The position numbers and the translations under genes were made by a program. DNA of 64,000 nucleotides from positions 59,314,494-59,378,493 of the forward strand of contig NC_053045.1 of the NCBI RefSeq assembly GCF_003473485.1, written 5' to 3'. The stretch's first letter is position 1; each line of letters opens with the position of its first letter. The notes below the pieces were generated by a model, which ran no database searches, was not told where the DNA came from, and saw nothing but the letters and a program-made list of their open reading frames with translations. The stretch is from Medicago truncatula. Taxonomy: Eukaryota; Streptophyta; Magnoliopsida; Fabales; Fabaceae. Shown here piece by piece: positions 1 to 11,892 of the stretch.

Positions 1-365
1 CATCTCCACAACATTATATTCTGTAAGAATGGTGTCATCCACATGGACTGTTACAACAATAATCTTCCCATTAGAGGTAAATTTTATGAATAAGCTACGG
101 TCTGTTGTCCCTGAGTGTAGTGTACCCTTTTCCTTTTACTGATTGGGTCAACTTTTCAAACTAAACCCGTGTAGATTGTTTGAGTCCATAGAGTGGCTAT
201 TGGTATTTTACACACATTTCAACCAAATTTGTTTTCAAATCCTGGAGGACTATCCATGTATACATCTTCATATAAGTCCATTGGCGAAAGCATGCCTCAC
301 ATCAATCTAAGTTTAGTGCTAAAAAATTAGAATTTGTTACCTGGTGCAAAGGAGTTGGGTTGGAC
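1..365 (-). pseudogene. Ty1/Copia reverse-transcriptase remnant
   Basis: Read on the minus strand, this stretch gives broken pieces of a Copia reverse transcriptase. Pieces in order are TFAP near 350, DVRHAFANG at about 280-304 (family: DVKNAFLNG), EDVYMDSPPGFENKFG at about 222-270, NVCK, and then a catalytic-box piece reading VTVHVDDTILTEYNVVEM at about 1-60 (family: YVDD). The pieces are in different frames with stops between them, so the copy is dead. It continues off the left edge. It lies upstream of the first visible NRPA2 exon and antisense to that gene, probably inside an NRPA2 intron. Family assignment is firm; the right-hand limit is approximate. Confidence 0.8.
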
Positions 366-995
366 TCTTGACTGTGTCTTGATTCAGGATTGACCTAAAG
401 TCTTTCCTGATCACCAAATTTTTCCAAAACATTTATCCACTTGAAGAAGAAAAGTCCCCTTGACTCAAAAGCTTTAATGTCATGTGAAAACTATGCAGGC
501 AAAATCTTTTCTGAACATGCTTCAGTGAATTAGCACCCAGCAGAGTGCTTAATTTATACACATAACGATTAGGAGGAAAATAAATGCACAATGTCCAAGA
601 TGAGTTATTATGCCATCTTGATTCCCTAAGATGCATTTGACCTTTTCTATTGTTGTACAATGAATCTCCACTACCTGGGGACTATAATGAGGTCTCATTT
701 CCAAAAGTCATGTTTATGAATTATGAAGCACCATACTTAAAACTTCAATGGATGTTATGCTAGTGTTTGACATGTATCATGTCAGGCTGTTAGATACTTC
801 TAGCTTATTCCTATTAACTGTTTTTTTTTTTAAAAAAAATTGGGGTGCCACAATGATTTGATAATGCTGATTTAAAATTATGATTTAGGATTTTTGTATG
901 TTAATATTATATCCATTTCATATGTTCTATCTAAGTGATACTACGTCTATGTCAGTGTGTTTCTAACTATACTTGGTAAAAATTTATTCTTGTAG
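366..995. other. Intronic/non-coding stretch before NRPA2 exon
   Basis: No exon of NRPA2 could be found here. The preceding coding segment expected in this family (GM-L-ESIAAK-like) is absent, so it should lie left of the window. The right edge is a clear acceptor, with a T-rich tract ending in TTGTAG at 990-995. An open minus-strand frame at 433-660 has no recognisable protein and may be more Copia-derived sequence. Confidence 0.5.
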
Positions 996-2160
996 GGAGG
1001 CAGTTTACATGGAAAATTTAAAGATGCAACTCCATTTCGTAGTTCAGTGGAACCTGGATCCAAATCGGCTTCACTTGTTGATGAGCTTGGTGATATGTTG
1101 AAAGAGAAGGGATTTAATTACCACGGATGTGAAGTTCTGTACAGTGGGGTCTATGGAACAGAACTGACATGTGAGATATTTATTGGGCCTGTTTATTATC
1201 AACGGCTTCGTCACATGGTTTCAGACAAATACCAGGTGAGCAAATTCAGTGTTTTTCTATCATCTGATCTTACCTTTGCAAGATTTATGCTGTCTTCTGA
1301 ATCTGAAAACCAAAAACAATCAATCTTTTGCTTTTGCAATTTAAATTTAAAGCTTTCAAAGTGGGAACTGTTGGTGATAAGCGTCTTTTTTGTTTTAGCA
1401 ACTAAGCATTTGTGAGGAGTGTCAGCAACACACTATTTAACATACTTTCAAACACACTCATTTTCATTGGTTAAATTTCACTTGGGTTCCACCAAATTAT
1501 GTGGGACCCATTTAAACTTTAACCAATAAAAGAGTATTAGAAAGTTTGTTGCTAGCATTATTCATATAGTTATTTATATGGCACTCCAATAGTTATATTT
1601 TATATATTCCTGATGATAGATAGGTTAAGTCTGGTATCCTTAGTGCCAATCCCTGGTTAGCACCCTTTGTCAGTAAAATATTGCGCTGTATTGACTTTTG
1701 TTGTTAACCCCAAGTGATTTTTCTTTTACAGGTTCGATCTACAGGCACTGTTGACCAGATAACCCGGCAACCAATAAAAGGACGAAAGCGTGGTGGGGGA
1801 ATACGATTTGGAGAAATGGAACGTGATTCTCTACTAGCACATGGGGCTGCATATCTTCTGCACGATAGGCTGCACACCTGTTCTGATTATCACATTGCTG
1901 ATGTGTGTTCCATTTGTGGAAGCATGCTTTCAACAACATTCATTGAGCCTCAAAAGCGGCCAGTTCGGGATATTCCTGGGATACCAGTAAGAAGAGCTCC
2001 AAGAAAAGTCACTTGTCATGCTTGCCAAACCAGTAAAGGCATGGAGACAGTAGCCATGCCTTATATATTTAGATATTTGGCAGCAGAGTTAGCAGCAATG
2101 AACATTAAAATGACTCTCAAGCTAAGTAATGGAGCTAACGTCTCTGATACAGGTGTTTGA
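996..2160 (+). CDS. NRPA2: RNA polymerase I second-largest subunit, C-terminal part
   Basis: This is the 3' end of the gene for the second subunit (RPA2) of nucleolar RNA polymerase I, which transcribes the 45S rRNA precursor. Two exons are visible, 996-1235 and 1732-2160 (stop TGA). Both begin in phase 0 and give 222 residues. The first carries [14 protein letters not shown] and the conserved block [19 protein letters not shown]. The second opens with [20 protein letters not shown] followed by [12 protein letters not shown] and LLAHGA, the universal RPB2-like active-centre region. VRSTG-VDQ is the form seen in polymerase I rather than II or III. The C-terminal zinc site is visible as CSIC and CHAC. 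The motif [18 protein letters not shown] and the NIKMTLKLS tail are typical of the complete C-terminus. Everything upstream is outside the window. Confidence 0.95.
1413..1563. mobile_element. MITE-like inverted-repeat insert in NRPA2 intron
   Basis: The two ends resemble each other as inverted repeats: left GAGGAGTGTCAGCAACAC, right (reverse complement) AATAATGCTAGCAAAC. The interior contains ACCAAATTATGTGGGACCC and AACCAATAAAAGAGT. The termini and interior resemble the MITE at 14976-15151, so both probably belong to one family. No convincing target-site duplication could be read here, so the limits are approximate. Confidence 0.5.
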
Positions 2161-3191
2161 GAATGTAGTCTCAGTCGCTATGATGGCCTAATGTTAGATT
2201 GATCAGAAGTATTAAGATTGTGAATGAATCCCATGAACATGAGGGTCTAATAGAGTTCAGATGCCTTCTTACATCGTGGGGTTTAAAGTTTTGTTAAGGG
2301 ATATGACCTGACGATACCATATTACATTATTTTACAAAATGAGACCCATTTAAAATTAAATAGCACAATTTTGAAGTTTTTCCCTCTCCATTTTGTTTTC
2401 ACTTAATTGCATTTATTTTGATAGACTGGTAATTTCAGTAAGTTTCAGTCGTCGAATAGAGGCATAGCACATATCAAATGGATGAAATATATGTTCACCA
2501 TTAATGCTCCATCTCATCATTAACAAAGTCTGGATTTGTGCTTTGTGATGTCGCATGATCTTTTAATCAGGGTGGAAATAGTCCGGTATGAGTTCAGCTT
2601 TGCATACACAGGTTTTTATTTTGTTCAAAAAATTCTAAGCCCAAGGTTAGCAAGATTGTGTTTGAGGCTTGAACTAAAATTAAATTTAACGTTTCTGCAA
2701 TAATGCCCACTTTTTGTGTCTATCTGATACAACTATTTTTTTTTTTTTTTTTGAAAGAATCTGATTCAACTATTTCTGTTATTTTTTCGATTCCTATTCG
2801 CATGTTCAACTTCCTCTCCAAAATTCTATGAACTTGACCTGATCCACTTCATTTTTTTTCTCTCTCCAAGTTTCTCATAGATGAGTTGCGTAATCTTTAT
2901 AAATAGATGACTTTTAATTCATTCGATGCACTGAAAAATGTTTCTGTACCTTTTGGTTTCAAGTGGTAGAACCACATTTGAGTGACTATAATTTGGTTTG
3001 ATTATGCTATATTTAATGTAAAACCATTAACCAATTACCTTTAATTAAAAGAAACTCGTTACCAATTTCCTTAACCGTGATATTTATAATGTTAGGAACA
3101 CATTTTTTTTTATTGGTTAAAATTAACATTTGTCTCACTGAATATTTGATAAAAAAAATAGGCTCCAAATCAAATAGTGTCTTTAAAAAAA
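2161..3191. other. NRPA2 3' flank, no gene seen
   Basis: This AT-rich stretch presumably begins with the NRPA2 3' untranslated region. It holds a poly-T run near 2739-2752. No open frame with recognisable protein and no RNA gene is visible. Confidence 0.5.
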
Positions 3192-3375
3192 CAGAAATAA
3201 TATTTGAACATCCATTTAGTGACAACTTTTACAACAACTTTCTCTTTCATACTCACATCACTTTTTACTTTATCTCTCTATTGTTATGGTTTTCGTGCCA
3301 ATACCACTTTTTTCTTTGTAAAATATGGTTGTCAAATAAGTTGTCATCAAATTGGTTGTTCAAATAACACTCCTC
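3192..3375. mobile_element. Mutator-type MITE, copy 1 (184 bp)
   Basis: The ends are inverted repeats related to GAAATAATATTTGAACATCC. The element is flanked by a perfect 9-bp direct repeat TTAAAAAAA (3183-3191 and 3376-3384). A 9-bp duplication is the hallmark of Mutator-like transposition. The same family occurs at 33644-33827 and 34330-34514. There is no coding capacity; short open frames through it are incidental. Confidence 0.85.
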
Positions 3376-3569
3376 TTAAAAAAAAATAGTATTTTTAAAA
3401 ATACATAAGTTTTATCATTTATTACGGTCCAACCTAAATCAAATAATCAATCTCTACATTTACGATACCGGATTCACATTAAAAAATAGTGTGCTATTTT
3501 TCAGATTTATAAAATGTAGTATATTATAAAAAATGTAATGTAACTAATACCAATGATGAAGACGTTAGA

Positions 3570-4494
3570 GGTGCCGTTTAGCATGGACTCATGGATGTAT
3601 TGGTCCATACTGGACCAAGATTTCTTACCATTAGCTTGAACAAATTTATAGATCCTATCTTGTATTTGCTATATTATATCTCTCCACCCATCATTTTTTT
3701 ATTCTTTCTCTTTATTCTCTTCCTCTCTCCAATAGAGAAGTGTCGAAAACCTTTTCCTCTTCCTAGCTCTCTCTCCTTAACTTAACTGCATAAACGCATA
3801 AACATGAGTTCACTAAATTTGCAGATTAAAATAAATGCTTCATATTCTTTCTAATTAATTTTATCCAAATTGATCTTTCGTGCGTTCTTCTCAATTTCAT
3901 TCATCTTCACTGATATGTTCTTCCTAAAAATCCAGAGCTGAAATCAATCACCGATCTATTTTTCGACGAATCTAAAAAATGAGTTTAATCTTTTGATACA
4001 TCCTCAAGATCCGTAGCTAATTTCCACCCTTTACTTTACAAACACCTAACCCTACCATTCCTCTTAATCAAGAACACAACTTACCCATTGAAATTGTCTC
4101 AACAAATCTAATATTGTCTTGTTCAGTTGATTTATTTATGTCTTTTTGAATGGTTGTCTTGTTCAATTGATGTTTGTGGTATGTATTTATAAAAAATAAT
4201 TGATGTTTATAAAAAATTGTCTGCATGAATTGATTGTCTTTGTTTCTTGGCCTTTTCTAAATTATAATAAAAATCTGGATTTGGAATTTGTGTGTTTGTT
4301 GTTTTGAAGAAGATGATATAATAATGGGGGATAGTGTGTAGGATAATGCAAACAATATGTCGTTGCTTTTTCTACATTTTAGGATTGTGTGTAGATGGTG
4401 TAGAGTATTATTGTGAGGCTAGATCAATCCAAGGGTATAAAAAGTTGGTCCGTTATGAACCAATTTTTTTTAGTGGTTCATTTTATACGGCACC
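3570..4494. mobile_element. Non-autonomous Mutator-like element, 925 bp
   Basis: The termini are inverted repeats starting GGTGCCGTTTAGCATGGAC on the left and, in reverse complement, GGTGCCGTATAAAATGAAC on the right. They are flanked by the perfect 9-bp duplication GACGTTAGA (3561-3569 and 4495-4503). The interior (about 3660-4080) is pyrimidine-rich and looks like plant 5' leader sequence rather than transposase, so capture of a gene fragment (Pack-MULE type) is possible. No long open frame is present. Limits are well supported by the duplication. Confidence 0.85.
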
Positions 4495-4503
4495 GACGTT
4501 AGA

Positions 4504-5700
4504 TACCCAATTCTTTAACTAATGGCTTCTTAGTGTAATTGATTTTGTCATCTAAAACGGCCAAATGACATAGTTTATTGTCCAATTGTCTTCTATTTAT
4601 ATGTAATTAATCTTTGTTGTATAAAATAATAGATGTTTGCAAAGTGGTTGATATATATATAAGGAAATGTTAACTAGTGTGTTTGGGGCACAAGTTAAAA
4701 AACCAAACGTAGAAAGCTGGAGTACGGTCCGTGCGCGGTTTTTCTTCTCTACCATGACGAATCAATTGATTTAATGTAGGCATCGCTATTTCCTTTGTCC
4801 TTCCTTTTTTCTTGGAATATATATATTGAGGAGGTTGAGAATATTATAATGCATGTTGAGGCAGTAATTTCCAGGAAATTGATGCTATATGTGGAAAGAA
4901 GACCAGTTCAAAATCAAAATCAAAGTGGAATTACGGTCAATGATGGTAATTTCCAGGAAATTAAGCAAAATTCTATCTAATTTGCCAAAGACTAGTACTA
5001 GGACCGCACAGTGTTTATTTTTGGGGATCACGTAACGTATCTATCTTTGGATTCTAGCCACATCTTTGATTTGATTTCAAGTCAAATGTGGAATAATCTT
5101 GATGTAATAATAATTGTATAATATTCGTATTCATATTCGGTGGCCAAATTAGCTATCCCTATTTCACCGTGATTGCCAAGTAACCAACGGGTCATATCAA
5201 GTTTAATTTTTGAGGGGATATATCAAGTTTAATTTAATTATTTCTTTAAATAAAGTTTAATTTAATTATTAGTAACATAGTTTTATTATTTTTAAAATAA
5301 TGAATTAGTTTTGAACTAACATAAAAATCGTTAATTATTTTTAATAAAATTAGGATAAGTTATTGTGTGTGTATATAAAATAATAATAATAATAATATTA
5401 ATAAGGACTAGTTTTTTAGGCAAATAATAATATGGACTTTATCAGATGCATTTTAGTGATTTTACGAATTTTTTTAATCACTGGTAATAAGCCAACTTAA
5501 ACTTGAGAGCACATGCCTATAATCAGTTTTTCAAAATAAAATGTTGTTTTGTCTTTTGCAAATTGTTTTTTTAAAAAGAATGGTCTACGTACCTTGAATG
5601 TGCCAGTGATCTATGACTGATCCAAGATAACATAATTGAAAAAAGGTAGTATAGTTCAACTTGCGGGCCAAGCAAATATGCTGCATACGTAGTTTCGAAT
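4504..5700. other. Intergenic upstream of ABCB gene 1
   Basis: AT-rich non-coding sequence with a short (AAT)n run near 5381-5395. Two copies of the palindrome AATTTCCAGGAAATT occur at about 4866-4880 and 4947-4961. No gene is recognised. Confidence 0.5.
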
Positions 5701-5707
5701 TTATCTA

Positions 5708-6050
5708 CTATATAAGATAGTATGAACAAGACATGTTACTTAAGTTGGCAACCATTTTCTAACTAACAATTGTTTTTATTCATTCATTCATTACTAAATT
5801 TGCTTGCTACGTCTAGTTCTAAGAAATTACTTCAGCTTTTGGTTCTAAAAGGTTGATTACTCTCTCTTCACTCACTAACTCAATGCACACACAACAAACT
5901 AGGAATAAGAAACTATTGTCCATTTAATTTTCATGTTTTGTATTTTAATGACTTGAACCAGTTTCTAATGCTTTTTCTGCAGTTTTTTTTTTACAATTTA
6001 GAGTCATTGGTGTAAGGGTTTGTAAGCAAAGCAAGTCTTCTTCTAAAGAA
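5708..6050 (+). promoter_or_regulatory. Candidate promoter and leader of ABCB gene 1
   Basis: A TATA-like CTATATAAG lies at 5708-5716, about 335 bp before the start codon. A pyrimidine tract ending CTGCAG near 5983 could be the acceptor of a leader intron. Both are by eye only; the transcription start is not determined. Confidence 0.35.
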
Positions 6051-9000
6051 ATGGATGAAGACGGTGCAAGTATTCAACCAGTTGTAGATTCTGGCAGCAA
6101 GCAAGATTCAGAAAAGAAAAAGGCTAAAGATGAAACCACCAATACAGTACCCTTATACAAGCTTTTCTCATTTGCTGATTCTTTGGATCATTTATTGATG
6201 TTTGTTGGGACTGTTGGTGCTATTGGGAATGGAATCTCAATGCCCTTGATGACTTTAATATTTGGAAATATGATCAATGCATTTGGTGGATCATCAAGCA
6301 CAGAGGAAGTAGTTGATGAAGTTTCCAAGGTAATCCAATCAATATCCCTCCCTCCTCACCAATCCCTTTTAACATGAGCCTGTTTGTGAGAGCCTATGTA
6401 AATAAATTATGACCATAAGCTGTTTTTAGCTTATTTCCATAAGCTCTGATGATAAATTATGAAAACAATGTATAGCTTATATGAATATAGTTTGAATTTA
6501 TTTTTTGTCACAGAAATGTTTTATACATAAGCACTTATATGATATGATAAGTGCATGTGTTATAAACACCATGTTATATATTAGTAGAATTGGTGAAGCT
6601 TGTTGGTAAATATACCCTTCAAGGAACAACGTGAATATTAGTTTGAACTTGAAGTGTACATTTTTAACATCAAAATTGTTAGACTTAATAACAACTTGTT
6701 GTGTTCAGGTGTCCTTGAAATTCGTATACTTGGCTGCGGGTACCTTCGTTGCGTCTCTTTTACGTAAGTACATTAGTTCATCTATTAGTTCTTACAATCT
6801 AATGTATTAGTTTGGTTCATTACAATCTAAAAGAAGCCATTTTTTATATGTATCAGAGTTGACTTGCTGGATGATTACCGGTGAGAGACAGGCTGCAAGA
6901 ATCAGAAGCTTATACCTCCAAACAATTTTGAGGCAAGATGTGAGTTTCTTTGATAAGGAAACTAATACTGGAGAGGTTGTTGGAAGAATGTCTGGTGATA
7001 CTGTTCTTATTCAAGATGCCATGGGTGAGAAGGTATTAATGAACCACCATACAAGTCATAAATCATCATCATCATCATTTTGTTTTTCTATGAGTACCAA
7101 AAAAAAAGAATTTAGCGAAAATCTTGTTTTTGTTATAAAGGATTTTATATTGGACATCTGGAGCATGACCCTAGTGGCCTGATAGTGGATGGTTCAACGG
7201 TCACGCTCATCAGTCATCACTTTTGGTGCATGGGTAATATGGTGGCTGGTCTGGGTTGATAGACTCGAATCCAATATTAGGTTTTCTTTTATTGAGAGTA
7301 ATTCATCATTACAAATCCGGCTTGTAAGGTGTAGGATGACCTGAATCAGTGATTAGGTTTTTTTACATTTTCATATCATGCTTCATCCAGTGGTGGAAAT
7401 CCTAAAATCTATTTTTTCCCCTTTTGATTTCAGGTGGGACAGTTTATACAGTTAATGGCTACTTTCTTTGGAGGTTTTGTGATAGCATTCATCAAGGGAT
7501 GGCTTTTAACTGTTGTCATGATGTCTTGTATTCCACTTCTTGTCTTGTCGGGTGCAATGATGAGTATGGTTATTTCAAAAGCATCATCCAGTGGACAAGC
7601 AGCTTATTCTAAAGCTGCAACTGTTGTAGAACAGACAATAGGCTCTATTAGAACTGTATGCAAACTTCCAGAAAGAACTTTTTTTTTTTTCTTTTTTTTA
7701 TTGCAGATTTTTAGATGACTTCTATTTTTCTGATGCAGGTTGCATCGTTCACCGGAGAGAAACAGGCCATAGCTAAATATGATCAGTCCTTAATTGATGC
7801 TTACAAAACTGTAGTAAAAGAGGCACTAGCTTCTGGTTTAGGGTTTGGTTCACTCTACTTTGTTGTTATTGCTAGTTATGGTTTAGCAGTATGGTTTGGT
7901 GGAAAAATGGTAATAGAGAAAGGATATACCGGAGGGGAAGTTGTGACTATAATTTTTGCTGTATTGACTGGCTCCATGTAAGTTTTTTGTTCCTTTTCTT
8001 CACTCGAGCTTATAATTTCTAAATTTACATTCTTCATCTATCTGAGAATTTACAATCTGGCCCAAATACATGCACTTTTTTTCCTTATATTTTGTTAAAG
8101 ACGGAGAACATGTTTTACTTTCCTAAGTATATTTCTATTTCCAATTACAGGTCTCTAGGACAGGCATCTCCAAGCTTGAGTGCTTTTGCTGCAGGACAAG
8201 CTGCGGCATTTAAAATGTTCGAAACGATTAAAAGGAAGCCCGAAATTGATGCTTACGACACAACCGGGCGAAAGCTTGATGACATTCGTGGAGACATAGA
8301 GCTTAGGGAGGTTTGCTTTAGTTATCCTACAAGACCAGATGAACTGATATTCAATGGATTTTCTCTAACAATACCAAGTGGGACTACTGTAGCTTTGGTA
8401 GGGCAAAGTGGGAGTGGAAAATCCACAGTTGTCAGTTTGATAGAGAGATTTTATGATCCACAGGCTGGTGAAGTTCTCATTGACGGTGTCAACCTCAAAG
8501 AATTTCAACTGAAATGGATCAGACAGAAAATAGGCCTAGTCAGCCAGGAACCTGTTCTCTTTACTTGCAGCATTAAAGAGAACATTGCATATGGCAAGGA
8601 TGGTGCTACTGATGAAGAAATCAGAGCTGCAGCCGAGCTTGCTAATGCTGCCAAATTTATAGATAAACTTCCTCAGGTGAACTGTTAAATCTATTTAAAT
8701 GTATAAACTGCACAATAAATTCATGTTTAGCAGTTTGAAATATTCTGTTCCTTCATATCGAACACGGTCTTTTTTGACTTAATGTTTGTAAAATTATGGA
8801 TAATGATCTTAGGGACTAGACACAATGGTTGGTGAGCATGGAACTCAGCTCTCTGGGGGACAAAAGCAGAGAGTTGCAATAGCAAGAGCGATTCTGAAAG
8901 ATCCAAGAATATTACTTCTCGATGAAGCTACAAGTGCGCTTGATGCTGAATCTGAGAGAATTGTACAAGAGGCATTGGATAGAGTAATGGTAAACCGAAC

Positions 9001-11892
9001 AACTGTGATTGTAGCTCACCGTTTGAGTACAATAAAGAATGCTGATACCATTGCCGTTATTCATCAAGGAAAAATAATTGAAAGAGGTATATACACATAT
9101 TCTGATCTAATAGAAATCAAACTGAATGTTTATTATATACCTCATTGCATTCTTATATTTTCAATTGATCAGGTTCACATGCTCAGCTCACAAGGGATCC
9201 TGATGGAGCCTATAGGCAGCTTATTAGGCTGCAAGAAATGAGGGGGTCAGAACAGAATGTTACCAATGACAAAAACAAGTCAAACAGTATAGTGCTATCT
9301 GAAAGACGATCGAGTCAAAGATCTCTCTCCTCAAGGTCTTTAAGCCAAGTGTCATCTGGAGGTGGGAACAGCGGTCGTCACTCATTCTCAGCATCACATG
9401 TTGTGCCAACTGTACCAGTTGGCTTCTCAGAAATTGCAGATGGTGGACCACAAGTTCCTCCTTCAACGGTTTCTTCACCACCAGAAGTTCCACTTTATCG
9501 CCTGGCCTATTTAAACAAGCCCGAGATTCCTGTCTTACTTATAGGAACTATAGCTGCAGTGTTGCATGGTGTAATATTACCAATTTTTGGCCTCTTGCTT
9601 TCGAAAATGATTAGTATTTTCTACGAGCCAGCTGACGAACTTCGTCACGATTCAAAAGTTTGGGCGCTAGTATTTGTTGGGCTCGCTGTGGCATCGTTAT
9701 TCATTTTTCCATGTAGATTCTACTTTTTTGGCATTGCTGGAGGTAAGTTGATCAAAAGGATCCGGAAAATGTGTTTTGAGAAGGTAGTTCATATGGAAGT
9801 GAGCTGGTTTGATGAAGCTGAGCATTCAAGTGGCGCAATTGGAGCAAGGCTCTCTACAGATGCAGCTTCAGTTCGAGCTTTGGTTGGTGATGCACTCGGT
9901 TTGCTGGTTGAAAATATTGCAACAGCTATAGCTGGCTTGGTAATTGCTTTTACAGCTAGCTGGCAGCTTGCACTTATAATCCTTGCTTTGGTGCCTCTAC
10001 TAGGACTTAATGGATTTTTGCAAGTGAAATTCTTGAAAGGGTTCAGCAATGATTCAAAGGTTTGTTCTTGATCTTGATTTCCATTAACCGATTAATATTG
10101 TAAATGAATCTGAAAATGTGTTTTCAAATTAATCCAATAGTAATCAGATAAATATTTTTGTTCAATTTTTGGCATCATACTAAGATGTAAGAAAATTACT
10201 TCATGATCATGAATATTGTTACAATACAATCATGATCTCTAAATGCATTTTTGACTTAGCTTTATCTATGTTCTAAATACTTACTGATATTCTTTTCAAT
10301 GAACAGAAGTTGTATGAGGAAGCAAGTCAAGTGGCGAATGATGCAGTAGGGAGTATAAGAACAGTTGCTTCTTTCTGTTCTGAAGAGAAGGTGATGGAAT
10401 TATATAAGCAAAAATGTGAGGGACCGATTAAGACAGGCATAAGGAGAGGGATAGTAAGCGGATTTGGTTTCGGGATATCATTCTTTGTGTTGTATTCAGT
10501 TTATGCATTAAGTTTTTATGCTGGAGCGCGTCTCGTTGAGGATGGAAAATCTTCATTCTCAGATGTTTTCCGTGTAAGTTACTCTCCATAATAATATACT
10601 TATCATCCAAAGTGTTGGGTCAAGATGTTCGTTACTGTAACAAGTGGTACATTATTTGAGCTAATTTTTATAGCATTGAGCTTTTTGCTTCCTAATGTGC
10701 AGGTCTTTTTCGCTCTAAGTATGGCAGCTATAGGACTATCTCAATCCGGGTCATTGTTACCTGACTCAACTAAGGCGAAAAGTGCAGTTGCTTCCATATT
10801 TGCTATTCTTGATAGGAAGTCACTCATAGATCCAACTGATGAATCAGGAATTACATTGGAAGAAGTCAAGGGAGAAATTGAGTTTAAGCATGTCAATTTC
10901 AAGTATCCTACTAGACCTGATATTCAAATATTCAGAGATCTTTGCTTGAACATTCACAGTGGCAAGGTAATTTTCTAATGAACTACTCCAAAGTCCAAAC
11001 TATTCTATGTAAAGAAGGAACAAAACAACTAACATATTGGTTATATTGTTAATAAAAACATCAGACAGTTGCACTTGTTGGAGAAAGTGGAAGTGGAAAA
11101 TCAACAGTGATCTCATTGATACAAAGATTTTATGATCCAGATTCAGGCCACATTACACTCGATGGAAAAGAAATCCAAAGTCTTCAAGTGAAATGGCTAA
11201 GACAACAAATGGGACTGGTAAGCCAAGAGCCTGTGCTGTTTAATGACACCATCAGAGCCAATATTGCATATGGTAAAGGAGGAGATGCATCAGAGGCAGA
11301 GATTATAGCTGCAGCAGAATTAGCAAATGCTCACAAGTTTATTAGTAGTTTGCAAAAGGTAATTTATATAATCATGTTGAAACGTCACTAAATATTATCA
11401 TAATATCAATTAATATCTCTCATGCTCTTATATTTAAATTATACATCATGTATGAACCTTAATTAAATGTAACTGACTTATGCATGCGTCGCACGAGTAT
11501 ATGATCTTGTACTTAGTAAAAACATGTTATGTATGCAGGGTTATGATACAGTAGTAGGAGAGAGAGGAGTTCAATTATCTGGGGGACAGAAGCAGCGTGT
11601 GGCAATTGCGAGAGCTATAGTGAAGAATCCAAAAATACTATTACTAGATGAAGCAACTAGTGCACTTGATGCTGAGTCTGAGAAGGTGGTACAAGATGCA
11701 CTTGACCGTGTAATGGTGGAGCGAACGACAATAATAGTGGCGCATAGGTTATCGACTATCAAAGGTGCAGATTTAATAGCAGTAGTTAAGAATGGTGTGA
11801 TAGCAGAGAAAGGAAAACATGAAGCATTGCTCCATAAGGGTGGTGACTATGCTTCTTTAGTAGCATTACACACAAGTGCTTCTACATCTTAG
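6051..11892 (+). CDS. Full-size ABCB (P-glycoprotein) transporter, tandem copy 1
   Basis: A plant ABC transporter of subfamily B, closest by eye to the Arabidopsis ABCB4/ABCB11/ABCB21 group, some of which move auxin across the plasma membrane; its own substrate is unknown. Twelve exons: 6051-6329, 6709-6763, 6857-7032, 7434-7655, 7739-7977, 8151-8676, 8813-9086, 9173-10059, 10307-10573, 10703-10966, 11065-11358, 11539-11892. Phases close throughout, giving 1278 residues, the usual length. Architecture is TMD-NBD-TMD-NBD. NBD1 has Walker [10 protein letters not shown] (about residue 407), signature LSGGQ (512), Walker [13 protein letters not shown] and H-loop AHRLST. NBD2 has GESGSGKST (about 1069), LSGGQ (1174) and the same Walker B. 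All ATP-site motifs look intact. The linker is Ser/Arg-rich ([17 protein letters not shown]), resembling phosphorylated linkers of the family. Start ATG is the first in frame after the leader. Confidence 0.95.

Noticed and set aside
433-660. 75-codon minus-strand frame near the Copia remnant
   Set aside because: No clear reverse-transcriptase or integrase motif could be read in it, so it is not called as coding.
9260-10049. Minus-strand open frames within ABCB exon 8 (and similar ones in other exons)
   Set aside because: They are antisense shadows of strongly conserved coding exons and show no domain.
6051-11892. Reading each ABC-transporter open stretch as a separate short gene
   Set aside because: All stretches join through canonical splice sites with closed phase to one 1278-residue protein of normal family length.
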